The notes beneath the pieces are model-generated. The model saw nothing but the letters and a program-made list of their open reading frames with translations, ran no database searches and was not told where the DNA came from. A stretch of 64,000 nt of DNA, taken from positions 1 through 64,000 of the forward strand of contig JADFWU010000001.1 of assembly GCA_015234045.1 (NCBI GenBank), read 5' to 3'. This DNA is from Magnetococcales bacterium. Its GTDB lineage: Bacteria > Pseudomonadota > Magnetococcia > Magnetococcales > JADFWU01. A program made the position numbers and the translations under genes. Numbering within the stretch: the stretch's first letter is position 1; the number at the start of each line of letters is the position of its first letter. Below are positions 24,764 through 32,612 of the stretch, piece after piece.

Positions 24764-25573
24764 TCAAAAAAATGAGGATAGCCAGTTTTGGAATCGGCGC
24801 AATCGTTTATCTGATTCATGAGAATTATCAATCATGTCACGGTGGCGTTGGCCGTTAAACAGCTTAAGAATTGCAGCTTTGAAATGGGGGATCATCTGCT
24901 CTGTCAGCTTCAAATCTTCTGAAGTGAAAGGTTTGCCTCCATTTTTATTGATAAGCTGGATGGCACCAACGGTCAAACCAAGAGACGCGCTTTTGATTGG
25001 AATGCTGAGCAGAGAGTCAATTTTATCCTGAAGTTGAGAGTCTTTGTACTCATTAGGATAAGGAAGCTCATTGCGTGATTGGACCCAGATTATTTGATCT
25101 GTGGTCATGGTCCGCCCAGCAATGGTACCATTGAGAGGGACATCTATTTCGGCTTCATGCATTCCCGTGCCGCTCTGCAACCACAATCTTTGATTGATAG
25201 TATCCAGAATAAAAATATTACAGCGTTCGATTCCGAACACTCGAGGCGTTAGATTGACCATAAAGTCCAGTAGGCGCAAGCAGTCATCGGTGCTTACTAG
25301 CTGGTTATTCAGATGCTTGATCTGATCCAGTTGGTCATAATATGCAGATAGGTCGGCCATAAGATATGCAGGCTTAGAAGAGTTGCCTGGTTTGTATGAG
25401 TCTTTTATGTCAATCATCTCAACTTTATAATGAGATCTAACAAGATAAACGTATAATACCAGTTTCGTAAGTTGATCAGTTTGTGAGCCAATGCTTGAAA
25501 AACCAAGACCATCAGAAAATACCTGAATAGACTTTAGCGTACGCAACCACTGGGCAGACTTCGGTACTATCAC
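24764..25573 (-). CDS. GAF-domain protein
   Basis: Soluble 269-residue protein with a GAF domain from about residue 95: CLRLLDFMVNLTPRVFGIER, FILDTINQRLWL, then LLSIPIKSASLGLTVGAIQL and the closing FTSEDLKLTEQMIPHF helix. GAF domains bind small ligands such as cyclic nucleotides. There is no output domain, so it probably acts on a partner, perhaps the degenerate GGDEF protein encoded next. The start is uncertain; ATGs at 25417 and nearby would shorten it by 52 or more residues. Confidence 0.82.
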   Translation of the reverse strand: MIVPKSAQWLRTLKSIQVFSDGLGFSSIGSQTDQLTKLVLYVYLVRSHYKVEMIDIKDSYKPGNSSKPAYLMADLSAYYDQLDQIKHLNNQLVSTDDCLRLLDFMVNLTPRVFGIERCNIFILDTINQRLWLQSGTGMHEAEIDVPLNGTIAGRTMTTDQIIWVQSRNELPYPNEYKDSQLQDKIDSLLSIPIKSASLGLTVGAIQLINKNGGKPFTSEDLKLTEQMIPHFKAAILKLFNGQRHRDMIDNSHESDKRLRRFQNWLSSFF

Positions 25574-25838
25574 CGGACGACATTAAAAAGTCAATGGTCA
25601 TTACCGCGAAGGTCCATGCCAAATTTGGTATTGCACATGCCAAGCTACTGCACCGTTTTTTTTATTTTTTCAGCAATGGAAACAATATGATTATCTGATA
25701 AAATAAGTTAAAAACATGCTCTGATTTTTGGTATGCAAAAATTCAATACGCAATTCCAAATTTAAATAAAGCGCATGGAATAGGTAATAAGTATCAAGAT
25801 ATCCTTGTCTTTTTGTGGCACTTTCCGTCAGAATGACC

Positions 25839-25865
25839 GTGTTGATACGCTACGCATATCAACAC
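25839..25865. promoter_or_regulatory. Inverted repeat in the long gap upstream of the Rossmann-MCP gene
   Basis: GTGTTGATA and TATCAACAC are perfect nine-base arms separated by CGCTACGCA. It lies 140 bases before the gene at 26003, within a 430-base AT-rich gap that otherwise shows no gene or repeat to me. A regulator binding site is the simplest reading. Confidence 0.45.
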
Positions 25866-26002
25866 TACAGGCAGATAGTGTAATTATTAAACAAGATTTA
25901 TGAGTTGGCACGGTGTGTGCTTCGGAGAATGCTGATTTTACGGAGCGTGGTTCAGACTGGGATCTGAACTGAATATGATAGATGAGCGAACCGGGGTAGC
26001 AA

Positions 26003-26647
26003 ATGGAAAACGAGGACATCAAGAAAATTGGAATCATCGGTGGCGGAGTCATGGCAAAGAAGCTGCTTGAAGTGTTTGCCAAAAGCCAACGCATTCAAGT
26101 GGTTTTCGTTGCTGATGAAAGCTCCAGTGCTCCAGCTATGACGGCAGCTAAGAAGCTGGGTGTCAAGACGCTGACCAAACTGGAAACCGCTCTGAAAAAC
26201 CTGCCTACTGATTATCTGCTCGAAACAGCAGTGACTGATGAATTACGCGATATCATTGCTCAATATAATCAGGGGGCAGAGCTGATTGGTCCTCAAACAG
26301 CCATCATGTTACAAGATGTGATTGATGAGCAACGCGGCGCAAAAAATCAACAGGTTTTTGAAGATCTTTATGGGGTACGTAAAGAGATTGATCGCAGCAC
26401 GCGGGATGTCTCCAAAACGTTGCACGGTATCGAAAAGATCTCCAATGAGCTGGAAGTGTTAGCCATCAACGCCGGTATCCAGGCCTCACGTGCTGGTGAG
26501 TTTGGTAAAGGCTTTGCCGTTGTGGCTGGTGAAGTGAAAAGTACCGCTCGCGTGGCTCGTGATCTGGCTGGTGATATTGATCGGGTGATCAGTGAGATCT
26601 CTTCAATGTCCAATAAGATTGAACAAACGCTTAAAAAAGCTCAATAA
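26003..26647 (+). CDS. Rossmann-fold/chemoreceptor-signalling fusion protein
   Basis: A 214-residue soluble protein with an unusual pairing. Residues 8-105 look like a dinucleotide-binding domain: KKIGIIGGGVMAKKLLEVF with GxGxxG-type glycines, then a second strand (VVFVADESS) and GAELIGP. Residues 115-214 are a coiled-coil hairpin whose tip (VLAINAGIQASRAGEFGKGF, then AVVAGEVKSTA) matches the highly conserved CheA/CheW-binding tip of methyl-accepting chemotaxis proteins. There is no membrane segment. It may report a bound nucleotide or redox state to chemotaxis arrays. The domain calls are firm; the role is inference. Confidence 0.85.
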   Translation: MENEDIKKIGIIGGGVMAKKLLEVFAKSQRIQVVFVADESSSAPAMTAAKKLGVKTLTKLETALKNLPTDYLLETAVTDELRDIIAQYNQGAELIGPQTAIMLQDVIDEQRGAKNQQVFEDLYGVRKEIDRSTRDVSKTLHGIEKISNELEVLAINAGIQASRAGEFGKGFAVVAGEVKSTARVARDLAGDIDRVISEISSMSNKIEQTLKKAQ

Positions 26648-26670
26648 CTTATTGAACTTTGGTCCGATAG

Positions 26671-26708
26671 GGCACAAAAAAAGGGCTGAAAAGCCCTTTT
26701 TTTGTGCC
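26671..26708. terminator. Bidirectional terminator
   Basis: GGCACAAAAAAAGGGCT-gaaa-AGCCC... gives a perfect stem with A- and T-rich flanks between the convergent Rossmann-MCP and msrB genes. Confidence 0.93.
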
Positions 26709-26756
26709 TTGTTTCTGTTGTATGTTTTGTCTGAATGGTCGTGCCGGATGCATCGG

Positions 26757-27152
26757 TCACTGTGGCTTGAATTCAAGCGCAATGCCGTTGATGCAGTATC
26801 GCAACCCAGTTGGTGCCGGGCCATCATCAAATAGATGACCAAGGTGGGCATCACACCGGGCACAAAGGACTTCCACTCGGCGCATGAAGTGGCTATTATC
26901 CGCCTCAGTTGCCAGTGATTCGGGTGAATACGGTTCAAAAAAACTGGGCCAACCAGTGCCTGAATCAAATTTTCCAGCTGTTTTAAACAGTGGGTGTCCG
27001 CAACAGGTGCAGACAAATATGCCGGGTCGTTTTTCATCCAGCCAAGGACCGGTAAAAGGGCGTTCGGTGCCTTTTTTCCGACACACCATGAACTGATCCG
27101 AAGTCAGGCAGGACTTCCACTCCTGTTCAGTTTTTTTCTCTTTTTTTTCCAT
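26757..27152 (-). CDS. msrB: Peptide-methionine (R)-S-oxide reductase MsrB
   Basis: MsrB repairs oxidised methionine in proteins. The 131-residue protein carries the zinc cysteines in CTCCGHPLF and CARCDAHLGH, the substrate region FDSGTGWPSFF, and the catalytic cysteine in LRYCINGIALEF. Length is usual. The start codon at 27152 lacks a clear ribosome-binding site. Confidence 0.96.
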   Translation of the reverse strand: MEKKEKKTEQEWKSCLTSDQFMVCRKKGTERPFTGPWLDEKRPGIFVCTCCGHPLFKTAGKFDSGTGWPSFFEPYSPESLATEADNSHFMRRVEVLCARCDAHLGHLFDDGPAPTGLRYCINGIALEFKPQ

Positions 27153-27261
27153 GTGTAAAGACTCTTTATTCAGAGGAGGAGGATCAGTTCCTCATTCATT
27201 AAAGGGGCACGGTAAAATAATTTTTCCGTGGTTCTAACGCTAACGATGAGATCAGTGTACT

Positions 27262-27642
27262 ATGAAGGGTCGTAAATACGCTATTGATGTTTCCGTAGAG
27301 TCCAGCTATGTACCGGAACAGTCCAGCCTGGTAGATAAGCGGTTTGTCTTCTCCTACACCGTCACACTGTTCAATGGTGGTGCAGTGAGTGCGCAACTGC
27401 TTTCCCGCCATTGGATTATTTTGGACTCTGATGGCGGTCGGCAGGAAGTTCGGGGTGAAGGTGTTGTGGGTATGCAGCCCTACTTGAAGCCTGGTGAATC
27501 CTTCCAATATACCAGTGGATCAATATTGCATACACCGGCGGGTAGTATGGAAGGCAGTTACCAAATGGTGGCGGATGATGGCGCAACATTTGATGCGCCT
27601 ATTCCGGTATTCGCTTTGGTTGGGCCAATGACATTACATTGA
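27262..27642 (+). CDS. apaG: ApaG family protein
   Basis: ApaG is a small immunoglobulin-like beta protein of uncertain function; in E. coli it is encoded beside the Ap4A hydrolase. The 126-residue product has the family core FSYTVTLFNGGAVSAQLLSR, then HWIILDSDG and EGVVGMQPYLKPGESFQYTS. It is divergent from msrB and precedes yaaA by a 27-base gap. Confidence 0.93.
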   Translation: MKGRKYAIDVSVESSYVPEQSSLVDKRFVFSYTVTLFNGGAVSAQLLSRHWIILDSDGGRQEVRGEGVVGMQPYLKPGESFQYTSGSILHTPAGSMEGSYQMVADDGATFDAPIPVFALVGPMTLH

Positions 27643-27669
27643 ATTGATTCTTGATACAGGTAGTTGTTC

Positions 27670-28434
27670 ATGATTATTACGCTCTCTCCAGCAAAAAAAC
27701 TGGACACCAGTAAACCAGATCCAGCTATTGCACACAGCCTGCCTCGGCAATCTGAGCAGACTCAGGCACTATTGACTATCCTCAAAGGGATATCAGCGAA
27801 TGATCTGGCTAAACTGATGAAAATCAGTGAAGCGCTGTCCAATCTCAATTATGAACGTTTTCAGAACGTCTCAATGCCCTTTAATCTGGAAAACGCCAAA
27901 CAGTCCGTGTTGATGTTTCAGGGGGATACCTACGTCGGTTTGAATGCCGGCACTATGACACCGGAGCAGTTGAATCAGGCGCAGAAGCGATTGCGGATTC
28001 TGTCCGGTTTTTATGGTCTATTGCGCCCCTTGGATCTTATGCAGCCTTATCGGTTGGAGATGGGCACCCGTTTACAAAATCCTCAAGGCAAGAATCTTTA
28101 TGCTTTTTGGGGCGATACCATTACCGATTTAATCAATGCCGATCTGGCACAACAGCAAAGTCCGGTGTTGATCAACCTTGCCTCTATTGAATATTTTAAA
28201 TCCGTTCAGGTAAAGCGCTTGAAAGGTGATCTGATTACGCCGGTATTCAAAGAGATCCGTAACGGTGTGCCCAAGGTGATTGGTCTACTGGCTAAGCGGG
28301 CTCGTGGAATGATGGCGCGCTATATTCTGGATCAGGATCTTCAAAGCCCAGAAGGTTTGCGTGATTTCAGCCAAGATGGCTATCTCTATCAGCCAGATCT
28401 TTCTGATACGCAAAACTGGGTCTTTACCCGATAG
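27670..28434 (+). CDS. yaaA: YaaA family peroxide-stress protein (UPF0246)
   Basis: YaaA lowers free iron and DNA damage during peroxide stress in E. coli. The 254-residue product begins MIITLSPAKKLD and has YVGLNAGTM, FYGLLRPLDLMQPYRLEMG, LINLASIEYFKSV and KRARGMMARYI, all conserved. The ATG at 27670 is chosen over the TTG two codons earlier. It suits a window rich in iron-sulfur genes and lies next to msrB. Confidence 0.94.
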   Translation: MIITLSPAKKLDTSKPDPAIAHSLPRQSEQTQALLTILKGISANDLAKLMKISEALSNLNYERFQNVSMPFNLENAKQSVLMFQGDTYVGLNAGTMTPEQLNQAQKRLRILSGFYGLLRPLDLMQPYRLEMGTRLQNPQGKNLYAFWGDTITDLINADLAQQQSPVLINLASIEYFKSVQVKRLKGDLITPVFKEIRNGVPKVIGLLAKRARGMMARYILDQDLQSPEGLRDFSQDGYLYQPDLSDTQNWVFTR

Positions 28435-28442
28435 TTCAGATT

Positions 28443-29072
28443 CTAATAGAACTTCAATTCGTGATCTTCTGTTTCTTGTGCGCTTTGTGGTTGTTGATCT
28501 GCATGAGGCGCTTCAGTGTTGGGTGCGATCACAGGCGGTGCTGGTTGTAGTGCCAAGTCACAGTCACTGCCTTCGCCAATTTGTTCCTGTTCGATCAGGT
28601 GCCAACTCTGCTGGTAGGGATTAAACTGCATGGTAAGTTGACACCAGGATGTGGTGTTTGCACCTCTGCTGAAGTCTAACCGCTCTTCAATAATGGCAAC
28701 TCGGGGCAGTATCAGAGTGCCGCGTTGTCTATAGATATGAGCAATACCATTTTCAGTCAATCCTTTGCTCGGGCTGGTGTTTTCCTGCACAGATTGAGGT
28801 GATGCCGGTGATAATCCACACGATGCTGGGTTCATAATGCAGGCGTTTCGGCCAGCCTGATAGGCAGGTACACTATCCAGGCGGGCTTGTGTGGGCATGC
28901 GTTGAATTTGGGACCAGTTGTCATTGTCTGGGGTGGAAAGTCGTAACGGTGCGTTGCTGGAATGCTCTGATTGTATGAAAGAGGGTCCATTTTCTGCGAC
29001 AGCTGAACCACTAATCAGGGCTATGAAAATCCCAAGTGCGATAGCAGGATACTGCATGACAGAACTGTGCAT
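28443..29072 (-). CDS. Exported protein of unknown function
   Basis: Not recognised. The 209-residue product has a signal peptide (AIALGIFIALISGSAVAENG), a Pro/Ser/Gln-rich first half with a cysteine pair (ACIMNPASCG), then a short beta-rich region (TLILPRVAIIEERLDFSRG, WCQLTMQFNPYQQSWHLIEQ) and an acidic Gln-rich tail. It is convergent with yaaA, 8 bases apart. The ATG at 29072 follows GAGAGG. Confidence 0.72.
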   Translation of the reverse strand: MHSSVMQYPAIALGIFIALISGSAVAENGPSFIQSEHSSNAPLRLSTPDNDNWSQIQRMPTQARLDSVPAYQAGRNACIMNPASCGLSPASPQSVQENTSPSKGLTENGIAHIYRQRGTLILPRVAIIEERLDFSRGANTTSWCQLTMQFNPYQQSWHLIEQEQIGEGSDCDLALQPAPPVIAPNTEAPHADQQPQSAQETEDHELKFY

Positions 29073-29220
29073 GATTGACCTCTCCAAATGAAATTAAATA
29101 AGGTGCGGGCATGTGTTCACGCAACCAGTATATCAATAACTGCCACATCATGTTAATTCGAATTTGATTACCGTGTTGTTGATGGTCTGTTTTTCTTGAT
29201 TTTAAGCGGACGCTAAGAAA

Positions 29221-30480
29221 TCAACCTCCGGCCAATTTGTGTGCCCGTTGTCTTGCTTCATGCAGGATTTCCTCTTCGCCGGGAACATGGCGATTCTGCA
29301 TCACAACCCGACCATCAACGATCATGGTGTCCACTACATGGCCGGTTGCAGCATAGACAAGATTAGAGACCAGATCATGTTCCGGCGTGATTTCCAGAAG
29401 ATCTCGACGCAATAGGAGTAGGTCCGCTACTTCTCCTGCGGCAAGTGTGCTGGTGACACCGAGCAGTGGCGCACGGGCACCTGTTGCGATATCCCAGGCA
29501 TCTTGAGCTGGTAGTGTGGTTGGATCTTGATCAGCATGTTTTTGGATTAACGCGAAGGTTTTGAGATCTTGGAAAAGGTCCAAGGTATTGTTGGAGGCGG
29601 TGCCATCGGTGCCTAAGGCGATTGGAATATTGCGTTTGGCTGCTTCAGAGTAGGGGAAAATGCCACCTACTGCCAGTTTTAGATTGGAGACTGGATTGGT
29701 TACCAGAGTTGCGCCTTTTTCAGCGATAAGGTCCAACTCTTCATCATCAAGATGAACGCCGTGAGCCAGGAATGTACGCGGTGTGAGTAGTCCAACATCA
29801 TTGAGATAATGAGCAGGGCGGACGCTATATTTCTTCAAACAATCCGATACCTCTTGAAAGGTTTCGGAGAGATGAATATGGACGGGAACATCGTTTTTTT
29901 CAGAAAAATCCGCCAGCCAGCGCAGGCTGTCCGTACTGACGGTATAGATGGCATGTGGGCTGAGTTCATAGCGAATACGACTGGAATATTGGCTGGTCTC
30001 TTCCCACAATTGTTGGGTCAGTTTTTTGAACGTATTTGCCTGATCAGGGCCAGCGACATCAATCATGATGGCACCAACACCGGCACGAATGCCCATTTCC
30101 TCAACTGCTCGGGCGATACCGTGGTAGTTCCAGTACATATCATGAAACATCACCGTACCAGAGCGCATCATCTCCAGGCAGGCCAGTTTTGTGCCCCAGT
30201 AGACATCCTCTTCAGAAAGACGCGCCTCAGCAGGCCAGATTCGGGTTTCAAGCCACTCCATCAACGGCATATCATCGCCATAACCACGTAGCAGCGTCAT
30301 TGCGGCATGGGTGTGTCCATTGATCAGACCGGGAACCGCAACCATATGTTCCGCATCCAGGCGATGGGAGTCTGGCAGTGGTGCCAAGTCAGGGCCAATG
30401 GCCTTGATAATATTCTCTTCAATGATGATGTTGACCTGTCCCTGATTTGGAATCCAGGCGTTGTGGATCCAGAGCGACAT
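29221..30480 (-). CDS. mtaD: 5-methylthioadenosine/S-adenosylhomocysteine deaminase
   Basis: Zinc amidohydrolase that deaminates methylthioadenosine (MTA) to methylthioinosine, or SAH to S-inosylhomocysteine. The 419-residue protein has the metal-binding GLINGHTHAAMTLLRG near residue 57, HIHLSET near residue 198, and the GTDGTASNNTLDLFQDLK segment with the metal aspartate. It lies four bases after the phosphorylase gene, so MTA is probably salvaged by deamination and then phosphorolysis. Confidence 0.93.
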   Translation of the reverse strand: MSLWIHNAWIPNQGQVNIIIEENIIKAIGPDLAPLPDSHRLDAEHMVAVPGLINGHTHAAMTLLRGYGDDMPLMEWLETRIWPAEARLSEEDVYWGTKLACLEMMRSGTVMFHDMYWNYHGIARAVEEMGIRAGVGAIMIDVAGPDQANTFKKLTQQLWEETSQYSSRIRYELSPHAIYTVSTDSLRWLADFSEKNDVPVHIHLSETFQEVSDCLKKYSVRPAHYLNDVGLLTPRTFLAHGVHLDDEELDLIAEKGATLVTNPVSNLKLAVGGIFPYSEAAKRNIPIALGTDGTASNNTLDLFQDLKTFALIQKHADQDPTTLPAQDAWDIATGARAPLLGVTSTLAAGEVADLLLLRRDLLEITPEHDLVSNLVYAATGHVVDTMIVDGRVVMQNRHVPGEEEILHEARQRAHKLAGG

Positions 30481-30484
30481 ACGG

Positions 30485-31195
30485 TTATTCCCTGTCCAGT
30501 TGGGTCAAAAGGGTTTCAACTACATTGAGCACCATGGCTTCATTGGCGCGCACTTGTTGTTTAAATGCGTCAAAGGAGAGCGGTGTGTCCACAAGACCAT
30601 TGGCAAAGTTGTCCACCACACAGAGAGCCGCATAGGGCAGCTTCAATTCCGCAGCAAGAATGCATTCAGAGGCTACAGTCATGCCGACCAGATCCACACG
30701 ACCTTGATGAAAGCGGATCTCTGCCGGTGTCTCAAAGCGCGGTCCAGTGGTTTGCCAGTAGATTCCGCCGTTGACAGGTTCTTTCAAAGGTGTGGTTTTC
30801 CAGAGCCCTAAAATTTTTTGACGCCATGACGCATCGAAACACGGTGCAATATGGCCACGTTGGTCGGTGAAAAAAGAAAGATTGACCTGTGGTGCATAGA
30901 AATCATCCGGCAATACCAGCGTACCAGGTGGTAGATCGTCACGCAGACTGCCTACAGAGCCAATGGCAAGGATGCGGTCAACACCAATCTCTTTTAATGC
31001 CGCCATATGGGCAAAATGATTGATACGGTGAGGCGGTGTGTAGTTTTCCAGACCGTGACGTTGTAGAAAAAAAATCTCATCCTGCTCGAGAAGTGTTACA
31101 ACGCCGTGCGGTGTGGAGATCTGATGCTGTTTGGCCGTTTGAAAATGTTTCGCCTCAAGCAGGCTGGTTCCGCCGATCAGCGCCAGCCGACTCAT
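30485..31195 (-). CDS. mtnP: Methylthioadenosine/methylthioinosine phosphorylase
   Basis: Purine-nucleoside phosphorylase family enzyme that splits methylthioadenosine or methylthioinosine to the base and methylthioribose-1-phosphate. The 236-residue product begins MSRLALIGGTSLLEA and has FLQRHGLENYTPPHRINHFA, GSVGSLRDDLPPG and TTGPRFETPAEIRF. Pairing with mtaD suggests the methylthioinosine-specific type described in Pseudomonas. The ATG at 31195 overlaps the bamE stop. Confidence 0.88.
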   Translation of the reverse strand: MSRLALIGGTSLLEAKHFQTAKQHQISTPHGVVTLLEQDEIFFLQRHGLENYTPPHRINHFAHMAALKEIGVDRILAIGSVGSLRDDLPPGTLVLPDDFYAPQVNLSFFTDQRGHIAPCFDASWRQKILGLWKTTPLKEPVNGGIYWQTTGPRFETPAEIRFHQGRVDLVGMTVASECILAAELKLPYAALCVVDNFANGLVDTPLSFDAFKQQVRANEAMVLNVVETLLTQLDRE

Positions 31196-31881
31196 TGATT
31201 CTTCCACCATAGACCGGCATCACTATTGGAACTGTCTTTTGAAACCGGTTGAGTGCTGGCATCAGTACGGTTATCAGGGTTCTGATGCCACAGACTGTGC
31301 CACCAACCTTCTTCTTCTACGGCGACTTCGGTATCTGGCTTGTCAGAATGGAGAAAATCCAGACTGGTCAGCCGATCCCAAAGAGAGGGTTCCTGTTCAC
31401 TGCGGCGGGCTTGAAGCAGGGCATGCTGTCTGAGTATGGGATCATTATTACTGATGGTTGCTGGAAAAGGGCGGGGATTGCCTACCAGCCAGTTCCACCA
31501 GCCACTCACTTTACTCTCATCCTGAATCAGTGCGACATCTTCTGGATCTCCAAGAGCATCACCAAAGTTGCGGTTGATTTCAGCAACGCGACCAGAGGCA
31601 TCAAACACCAGTTCAACCCGATTATAAACGCGCGTAAATGTGCGCTGATAATTACGGTATTGCCGATCCTGGATATAGATCCAGCGCTCGTTTCTAAATG
31701 AATTGACCAAAGTGGGCGAGCCGAGCAACTGGCGCACTTGCCGGTGTGTGGTTTGACCAATCTTGATCTGCTGGACAGCATCAAGGGAAAGTATGTTACC
31801 CTTTTCGTGCGTCATGGCCTGACAGGCCGTTAAGCTCAGGGTTAGAATAAGAAGCCAGATAGAGGCGAAAGGACGCAACAT
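31192..31881 (-). CDS. bamE: BamE-like (SmpA/OmlA) outer-membrane lipoprotein with C-terminal extension
   Basis: BamE is a small lipoprotein of the outer-membrane protein assembly complex. The 229-residue product has a lipoprotein signal (LTLSLTACQAM, Cys near residue 19). The BamE domain contains IKIGQTTHRQVRQLLGSPT, then NERWIYIQDRQYRNYQRTF and ELVFDASGRVAEI. About 100 extra Trp-rich residues follow, unlike the roughly 110-residue E. coli protein. The ATG at 31881 after GAGGTATT replaces the track start 55 codons upstream. Confidence 0.87.
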   Translation of the reverse strand: MLRPFASIWLLILTLSLTACQAMTHEKGNILSLDAVQQIKIGQTTHRQVRQLLGSPTLVNSFRNERWIYIQDRQYRNYQRTFTRVYNRVELVFDASGRVAEINRNFGDALGDPEDVALIQDESKVSGWWNWLVGNPRPFPATISNNDPILRQHALLQARRSEQEPSLWDRLTSLDFLHSDKPDTEVAVEEEGWWHSLWHQNPDNRTDASTQPVSKDSSNSDAGLWWKNQ

Positions 31882-31973
31882 AATACCTCGATTTTGGATA
31901 CCGTTTGAGTTCATCATCACTATACTATACCAGTCACTATGATAGCCTCGCTGGATGCAGGAGCAAAGCTTCC

Positions 31974-32465
31974 ATGTTATTGTTAAGCCGATTGTGGAAA
32001 AAACGCCGTCAAAGGCATCAGTTACGATCTTGGATGTTGGAAACACAAACTGCTTTGGCCAAGCGGGTACGCACGCTGGCAGAACAGGAACAATTGGAGA
32101 TGGAGAATGATTTTACCCTCCGATTTGAGTTGATGATTTTACTGGTGTCCGATCAAATGGTCACCTTGCGTCGGCAAGGGGGTGATCAGGCAGCCGAGCG
32201 TATTCAAGGGCTTTGGACTGTCACTTTTGAAGGTTTTGATGCCAGTTTGCGTGATCAAGGCGTGAATGATATTCGCATCGGTAAGCGCATGCACAAGCTG
32301 ATTGGTCATGGATCAGGTCGCCGTAAAGCCTATGTGGAAGCCCTGGAAAACAATGACCTTGAATCATTGCGTGATTCGATCGCACGCAATGTCCTCAATG
32401 GGGCACAATCGGATGATACCAGGATTGATCCAATTCTGGCAGAATTAAGCAGTCTGAACGATTAA
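31974..32465 (+). CDS. Ubiquinol-cytochrome c reductase assembly chaperone (CBP3 family)
   Basis: The 163-residue helical protein has the CBP3-family core FTLRFELMILLVSDQMVTLR, LWTVTFEGFDASLRDQGVND and IRIGKRMHKLIG. It helps assemble the cytochrome bc1 complex. Divergence from bamE is the arrangement commonly seen in Alphaproteobacteria. The ATG at 31974 is chosen over the track start 23 codons earlier, which precedes an AGGAG site. Confidence 0.88.
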   Translation: MLLLSRLWKKRRQRHQLRSWMLETQTALAKRVRTLAEQEQLEMENDFTLRFELMILLVSDQMVTLRRQGGDQAAERIQGLWTVTFEGFDASLRDQGVNDIRIGKRMHKLIGHGSGRRKAYVEALENNDLESLRDSIARNVLNGAQSDDTRIDPILAELSSLND

Positions 32466-32543
32466 CATAGGAATGGCGGTACACGCTTTGATGCCTGTTG
32501 CAACCGGCAACTGCGTAACTCCTATAATAAATACCATCCTTAG

Positions 32544-32595
32544 GGTGTGTTGACATTCGCCAGGGGCCGAAAGATGGTGAATGTCAACAGGGCCT
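32544..32595. mobile_element. Internally deleted MITE copy upstream of pgk
   Basis: The two inverted ends of the element at 51359-51640 (GTTGACATTCGCCAG and GCCGAAAGATGGTGAATGTC) are joined here without the roughly 88-base middle. The junction lies at GCCAG, a sequence present at both deletion edges in the full copies, so recombination between short repeats explains it. It ends 17 bases before the pgk start and so forms part of the pgk leader. It is flanked by TAGG/CCTA. Confidence 0.85.
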
Positions 32596-32612
32596 AGTAA
32601 CCAGGAAATATT

